A DNA stretch of 64,000 bases, from positions 62,001 through 126,000 of the forward strand of contig NZ_JAVLVT010000004.1 in assembly GCF_031628175.1 (NCBI RefSeq). The letters run 5' to 3'. Of the stretch, positions 59,821 to 64,000 are shown piece after piece (the stretch's first letter is position 1; each line of letters begins with the position of its first letter). Under the pieces are notes generated by a model. It did not search any database. It was not told the origin of the DNA and saw only the letters and a list, made by a program, of their open reading frames with translations. A program made the position numbers and the translations under genes. Source of the stretch: Lipingzhangella_A rawalii. Its GTDB lineage: Bacteria > Actinomycetota > Actinomycetes > Streptosporangiales > Streptosporangiaceae.

Positions 59821-61113
59821 CTACTGGTCGTTGAAAGCCTCGACTCGCATCACGCTGGCCACCGAACGCACCATGTCGAGCGCCCGCAGCTGCTCCACGG
59901 TGCGCCCCAGTGCCGCGTCCGGTGCCATGTGGGTAACGATGACCAGCTGCGCGTCCTCGCCGTGTCCCACCTGACGCACGTTCTGGATGGAGACCTCGTT
60001 GCCGGCAAACACGTCGGCCACCCGCGCCAGCACGCCGGGCCGGTCGGCCACATCCAAGGCCACGTGGTACCGCGTGACGGTCTCACCCATGGGATGCACC
60101 CGCCGTGTCTCACCGTTGCCGCCGCTGTCCACCACCTGGGCCTCGGCAAGCCGGTTGCGGGACACTGCGACGATGTCCCCCAGCACGGCACTGGCGGTGG
60201 GGGTCCCCCCGGCCCCCGCACCGTAGAACATGAGGCGCCCCGCCGACTCGGCCTCGACAAACACCGCGTTGTAGGCCCCGTTGACGTTCGCCAGCGGATG
60301 TTCGCGGGGCAACATCGCCGGATGCACGCGTACCCCCACCGATCCGTCCGCGGACCGTTGGCAGATCGCCAACAGCTTCACCACACACCCCATGTCCCGG
60401 GCGCTGGCGATGTCCCCGGCCGTGACCTCGGTGATGCCCTCCCGATGCACGTCGGCGGCAGAGACTTCGGTGTGGAACGCCAGCCGGGCCAGGATCGCGG
60501 CCTTGGCCGCGGCGTCGAACCCTTCCACGTCCGCGGTCGGATCCGCCTCGGCGTAACCGAGCGACTGAGCTTCCTCCAGCGACTCGGCGAATCCCGCACC
60601 GAGGCTGTCCATCCGGTCCAGGATGTAGTTCGTGGTTCCGTTGACGATACCCAGCACTGCCTGCACGCGATCACCGGCCAACGAGTCCCGCAAGGGACGC
60701 AGCAGTGGAATCGCCCCGGCCACGCTTGCCTCGTAGTAGACGTCAACTCCGGCAGCCCGGGCCGCCGAGTGGATCGCCTCTCCGTCCTCGGCCAACAGTG
60801 CCTTGTTGGCGGTCACCACGGACTTGCCCGCCTTGATCGCGGCCAGGGTGAGGGATCGGGCCGGCTCGATACCGCCGATCACCTCCACCACGATGTCCAC
60901 ATCGGGGCGCGTGGCGAGCTCCATGGCGTCGGTGGTGAACAGAGCCGGGTCGATCGGCAGTCCCCGGGCCCGCTCCGGGCGGCGCACCGCCACCCCCGCG
61001 ATCTCCAGCGCCGTCCCGGCCCGCGTGGCAAGCTCGGAACGCTGTTCGTCCACCAGACGGACGACTTCCGATCCCACCGCGCCGCAGCCCAGCAGCGCCA
61101 CCTTCATTGCCAT
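59821..61113 (-). CDS. hom: Homoserine dehydrogenase with ACT domain
   Basis: A 430-residue NAD(P)H-dependent enzyme reducing aspartate semialdehyde to homoserine. VALLGCGAVGSEVVRLV is the cofactor site; VVTANKALLAEDGEAI, EASVAGAIPLLRPLRDSL, GIVNGTTNYILDRM and ADPTADVEGFDAAAKAAILA are catalytic motifs. The C-terminal ~90 residues form an ACT domain (DVADRPGVLARVADVFAGNE), so threonine feedback inhibition is expected. ATG at 61113 or 61107 is possible. Confidence 0.97.
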   Translation of the reverse strand: MAMKVALLGCGAVGSEVVRLVDEQRSELATRAGTALEIAGVAVRRPERARGLPIDPALFTTDAMELATRPDVDIVVEVIGGIEPARSLTLAAIKAGKSVVTANKALLAEDGEAIHSAARAAGVDVYYEASVAGAIPLLRPLRDSLAGDRVQAVLGIVNGTTNYILDRMDSLGAGFAESLEEAQSLGYAEADPTADVEGFDAAAKAAILARLAFHTEVSAADVHREGITEVTAGDIASARDMGCVVKLLAICQRSADGSVGVRVHPAMLPREHPLANVNGAYNAVFVEAESAGRLMFYGAGAGGTPTASAVLGDIVAVSRNRLAEAQVVDSGGNGETRRVHPMGETVTRYHVALDVADRPGVLARVADVFAGNEVSIQNVRQVGHGEDAQLVIVTHMAPDAALGRTVEQLRALDMVRSVASVMRVEAFNDQ

Positions 61114-61183
61114 TCGTATCCAGCTTCCTGACTCTTGAATGGAGCAGTCCGGTCGACCGTCTTTGGCCGACGTCGGCCACCGC

Positions 61184-62569
61184 TCAGCCTACGTCTAGCC
61201 GCAACAGGTCGTCTTCTGATTCCCGCCGGAGCACCAGCCGCGCCTGCCCACCCCGCACGGCCACCATCGCCGGACGGGGCAGGTGATTGTAGTTGCTGGC
61301 CATGGAGTAGCAGTAGGCGCCCGTGGCGGCCACCGCAACCAGGTCGCCAGGCTGCACGTCCGCGGGCAGGTACAGGTCCCGAACCACCACGTCCCCGCTC
61401 TCGCAGTGCTTGCCCACCAGCCGGGACAGGGCGCCCTCCGCCGCACCGGCACGGGAGGCCAGAGTGGCGGTGTAGTCGGCTCCGTATAGGGCCGTGCGAA
61501 TGTTGTCGCTCATACCGCCGTCGACACTGACGTAGCTACGCAATCCCTCCACGTCCTTGACCGTGCCCACGGTGTACAGGGTGATTCCAGCGGGCCCGGA
61601 GATGGCCCGCCCCGGCTCCACCGCAAGACGGGGCATGGGCAGATCGTGGGCCGCACACTCGCGGGCCACGATCTCGGTGAGGCTGGCGGCGATACGCTTG
61701 GGTTCCAGCGGCGTGTCCTCGGTGACGTAGGCGATGCCCAGTCCCCCGCCCAGGTCCAGCTCGGGCAGCACCACCTCGTGCTCACGGTGGATCCAGGTGA
61801 GGAACTCGGCCAGGCGACGCGCGGCCACCTCGAACCCGGCGGTGTCGAAAATCTGGGAACCGATGTGGGAGTGCAGCCCCACCAGGCGCAGTCGGGAACT
61901 CCCCAACACCTGCCGCACCGCGGCGGCCGCGGCACCGCTGCTGAGGGCGAGCCCGAACTTCTGGTCGTCATGCGCGGTGGCCACGAACTCGTGGGTGTGG
62001 GCTTCCACTCCGGTCGTCACGCGCACCAGCACCTCAACGGCCCGGTCGTACTCCGCAGCCACACGGTCCAGGCGCTCGATCTCTTCCAGGGAGTCGACAA
62101 TGATGCGCCCCACCCCGGCTTCGACGGCGCGTCGCAGCTCCTCCGGGGACTTGTTGTTGCCGTGCATGCCCAGCCGCTCCGGGGGAAAGTCCGCGGCGAG
62201 CGCCACCGCCAACTCCCCGGCACTGCACACGTCCAGTTTGAGGCCCTCCTCGGCCACCCACCGGGCCACAGTCTTGGTCAGCAGTGCCTTGCCGGCGTAG
62301 TACACGTCGGCGTCGGCGAAGGCAGCGCGGAACTCCCGTGCCCGCTTCCGGAAATCGTCCTCGTCCAGCACGAACAGCGGGGTACCAAATTGTGCTGCCA
62401 ACTCGCGCACGTCCATCGCCCCGATGGTCATCGCACCGTCGACACGCGTTACGGTGCTGGGCCATACCCGGGGGTCAAGTTCGGCGAGATCGACCGGCGG
62501 GTGCGGCGGGTGGTCCTCGGGCAGGACGTCCGCATGACGCGGTCCAGCCGGGTGCGCGTAGCGACTCAT
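61184..62569 (-). CDS. lysA: Diaminopimelate decarboxylase
   Basis: A 461-residue PLP enzyme making lysine from meso-diaminopimelate. FADADVYYAGKALLTK holds the PLP Lys; LRLVGLHSHIGSQIF, LDLGGGLGIAYV and EPGRAISG are conserved, and CESGDVV supplies the active-site Cys of the dimer. ATG at 62569 with GGACAGG upstream is preferred to a GTG eleven codons earlier. It is directly upstream of hom in the transcript direction. Confidence 0.96.
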   Translation of the reverse strand: MSRYAHPAGPRHADVLPEDHPPHPPVDLAELDPRVWPSTVTRVDGAMTIGAMDVRELAAQFGTPLFVLDEDDFRKRAREFRAAFADADVYYAGKALLTKTVARWVAEEGLKLDVCSAGELAVALAADFPPERLGMHGNNKSPEELRRAVEAGVGRIIVDSLEEIERLDRVAAEYDRAVEVLVRVTTGVEAHTHEFVATAHDDQKFGLALSSGAAAAAVRQVLGSSRLRLVGLHSHIGSQIFDTAGFEVAARRLAEFLTWIHREHEVVLPELDLGGGLGIAYVTEDTPLEPKRIAASLTEIVARECAAHDLPMPRLAVEPGRAISGPAGITLYTVGTVKDVEGLRSYVSVDGGMSDNIRTALYGADYTATLASRAGAAEGALSRLVGKHCESGDVVVRDLYLPADVQPGDLVAVAATGAYCYSMASNYNHLPRPAMVAVRGGQARLVLRRESEDDLLRLDVG

Positions 62570-62653
62570 GGGTCTGCCTGTCCTGTCGACGGTGGCTGTC
62601 ACGGGCTAGCAGGAGGTGGCGGCACTCGGATAGGCCGCGAGGCCTGAGGCGCG

Positions 62654-63901
62654 TCACAACCGGGTAGGTGCGGACACACCGAGCAGGAACACCCCCGTAG
62701 CAAGGACCCCGGCCACAGCGGCGCAGACGGTCAGCCGCGCGGCGATGGCCAGGCTGTCGGTGTCATCGGTCGCGGGAATCACCGGACAGGGGTCCCGCCA
62801 TTCATGGTAGTTGGCACAGAGCCTCTCCAGATACCGAACAAGGGTATGTGGGCGCGCGCGTCGGTGTGCCGTAGCCAGAGTTCCGGGCCCGTCGAACAGG
62901 CAGCCAAGCAGTGGCGCCACCTGCACAGACCCCAACTCAGCCACGGCGGGGCTAGCCTGCCACTGGTCGATGGTCAGCGGCGCGTGACCTGCGTCGCGGG
63001 CCCAGCGGTGCACGGTCGTCCAAGCGTGGGCGTGGGCGTAGCGCACGGAAAAAGCCGGGTTGGCGAAGGTGTGGCGGGACCAGACGCCCGGATGCTCGGC
63101 GGTGGGGACTGCGGGCAGGCCCGGTCCGGTCTGGGTCGCCGGCTGGGGACGGTCGCTGGACCCCCGACACAGCGCGAACCGGGCGTTGGCCTCCCCCACG
63201 GTGGCCAGCAGGCGGGGGACCTCGCCACGAACCCCGAGCTCGACACTGCTCTGGCTGTGGGGCGACGCGTCGCGGCAGGGATCGCGCCAGGTGTCCACAC
63301 GGCGCTGCCCCGGTGGCGTCTTGGGTGCGGTGGCACGGAAGTGGGCGATCCGCTCGCGGGTGTCCGCGCGCGCCCACCGCGTGGCCGTGGCGAGATCGTC
63401 GGCCTCGTACAGCGGCGAGCAAGGCCACCCGTGGTCGTCCACAGGGGGGCCGTCCCGTCCGGCCCGGGGCGTGGACACGGCGGATGCTGCCCCCGGTTCG
63501 GCTGGCGGGGGCCACTCCGCAAGAAAATTCCACCCCTCGGCCACCCCGTATACCAGGGACCCCCGCACCGGCGCGGACATCCGCAGCGCGAGCAGGGAAC
63601 CACGCACGACCCGCGCCTCGGCGATTCCCGGAACCGCATTCAGGCCGTCGGCAAGGACACGGGCGAGCTGCTGTGGCTGCTCGCCCCGGGTCCCGAACGA
63701 TCCGTACTTCGCAGCCAAACGCTGCGGCAGCGCGCTGACGCAGTCGATCCCGGGGTCCCCGGAATCGGCCCAGCGGGGCTGCGGGTCCGGCACAGCCGCG
63801 GGTTCGATTCCGAGGCGCTGCGCGGCCGTATCCCGAAGTAGCCCGGCTACAGCCCGGGGGGTGGCACCAGTCGAGGCCCACGCGGGCCAGGGCTCTCTCA
63901 C
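62654..63901 (-). CDS. nrtL: ArgS-related anticodon-binding protein NrtL
   Basis: A 415-residue protein with the ArgS N-terminal additional domain pattern (LGIEPAAVPDPQPRWADSGD) and a DALR-type anticodon-binding end (NPAFSVRYAHAHAWTTVHRW, YLERLCANYHEWRDPCPV), but no aminoacyl-tRNA synthetase catalytic motifs (HIGH/KMSK). This arrangement, next to lysA, matches the actinobacterial NrtL family, whose function is unknown. The GTG start at 63901 overlaps the response-regulator stop. Confidence 0.85.
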   Translation of the reverse strand: MREPWPAWASTGATPRAVAGLLRDTAAQRLGIEPAAVPDPQPRWADSGDPGIDCVSALPQRLAAKYGSFGTRGEQPQQLARVLADGLNAVPGIAEARVVRGSLLALRMSAPVRGSLVYGVAEGWNFLAEWPPPAEPGAASAVSTPRAGRDGPPVDDHGWPCSPLYEADDLATATRWARADTRERIAHFRATAPKTPPGQRRVDTWRDPCRDASPHSQSSVELGVRGEVPRLLATVGEANARFALCRGSSDRPQPATQTGPGLPAVPTAEHPGVWSRHTFANPAFSVRYAHAHAWTTVHRWARDAGHAPLTIDQWQASPAVAELGSVQVAPLLGCLFDGPGTLATAHRRARPHTLVRYLERLCANYHEWRDPCPVIPATDDTDSLAIAARLTVCAAVAGVLATGVFLLGVSAPTRL

Positions 63902-64000
63902 GTCTCGTCCGGACGGGGTACGGCAGGGTCGGCGAGTTCCCGCACAACCCGAATCAGCTCAGAGGGTTCGAAGGGCTTGGCGAGGAACGCATCCACCCCC
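63898..64000 (-). CDS. Response regulator receiver domain, 3' end only
   Basis: The last 33 codons of a minus-strand gene entering from the right edge: VDAFLAKPFEPSELIRVVRE then ADPAVPRPDET and stop. The Lys-Pro-Phe motif with the preceding Ala-Phe-Leu and following helix is the alpha4-beta5-alpha5 end of a CheY-like receiver. No output domain follows, so it is a stand-alone receiver or one with an N-terminal effector. It overlaps nrtL by four bases. Confidence 0.85.
   Translation of the reverse strand, partial: GVDAFLAKPFEPSELIRVVRELADPAVPRPDET

Noticed and set aside
1..64000. CRISPR arrays, tRNA/rRNA genes, insertion sequences, integrases or attachment sites near the RiPP locus
   Set aside because: None were seen. 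Absence of mobile-element genes means acquisition by transfer is not supported beyond the synteny argument.

Overview
The window looks like a chromosomal segment of a high-GC actinobacterium. Supporting signs are strong G/C third-position bias, frequent GTG starts with 1-4 nt gene overlaps, and the actinobacterial neighbourhoods yraN-DUF2469-lepB-rplS-trmD-rimM-khpA-rpsP-ffh, recG-rsmD-coaD-DUF177-rpmF-rnc-mutM-smc and rho-thrB-thrC-hom-lysA-nrtL. A Nocardiopsaceae-like or other Streptosporangiales host is my guess; nothing in the window fixes the genus.

Layout. 0-10.9 kb (minus strand): translation, rRNA/tRNA maturation and SRP housekeeping genes, plus a D/E-rich lipoprotein, amt and ftsY. 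11.2-15.4 kb: a divergent DUF305/DUF3105 pair, a DUF3515 lipoprotein, a stand-alone Lrp/AsnC effector domain, thiL and a membrane-anchored CBM2-like protein. 15.9-27.6 kb: rpmB (minus), then recG, rsmD, coaD, DUF177, rpmF, rnc, mutM, acyP, a small coiled-coil gene and smc (plus). smc and ftsY, usually neighbours, are 13 kb apart and in opposite orientation, which suggests an inversion.

27.7-43.7 kb is the unusual region: what looks like an uncharacterised RiPP locus placed under a Fur/Zur-type metal operator. A minus-strand MFS exporter diverges from a 14.4 kb plus-strand operon: two ABC exporter-fold transporters, a 30-residue precursor peptide, a hairpin attenuator, an RRE/E1-like leader-binding protein, a CocE-like hydrolase fused to YcaO in which all three triad positions are replaced, two further YcaO proteins, TfuA, and a FecBCE-type metal-chelate import cassette. 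Each side of the divergent promoter carries a 19-bp palindrome matching the classical Fur box at 17 of 19 positions. In actinobacteria this motif type usually marks Zur. The simplest reading is a metal-starvation-induced modified peptide (azoline and/or thioamide) that is exported and taken back up, a RiPP metallophore analogous in logic to methanobactin. This is inference and untested.

43.8-52.3 kb: a second DUF3105 gene, a SAM methyltransferase and cydABDC (cytochrome bd oxidase and its assembly transporter). 52.3-54.6 kb: a lipoprotein, an EI24-like membrane protein and an SDR. 54.9-64 kb (minus): rho, then the aspartate-family pathway thrB-thrC, hom and lysA, the ArgS-related nrtL and the 3' end of a response regulator. 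I saw no tRNA, rRNA, CRISPR array, insertion sequence or phage gene.
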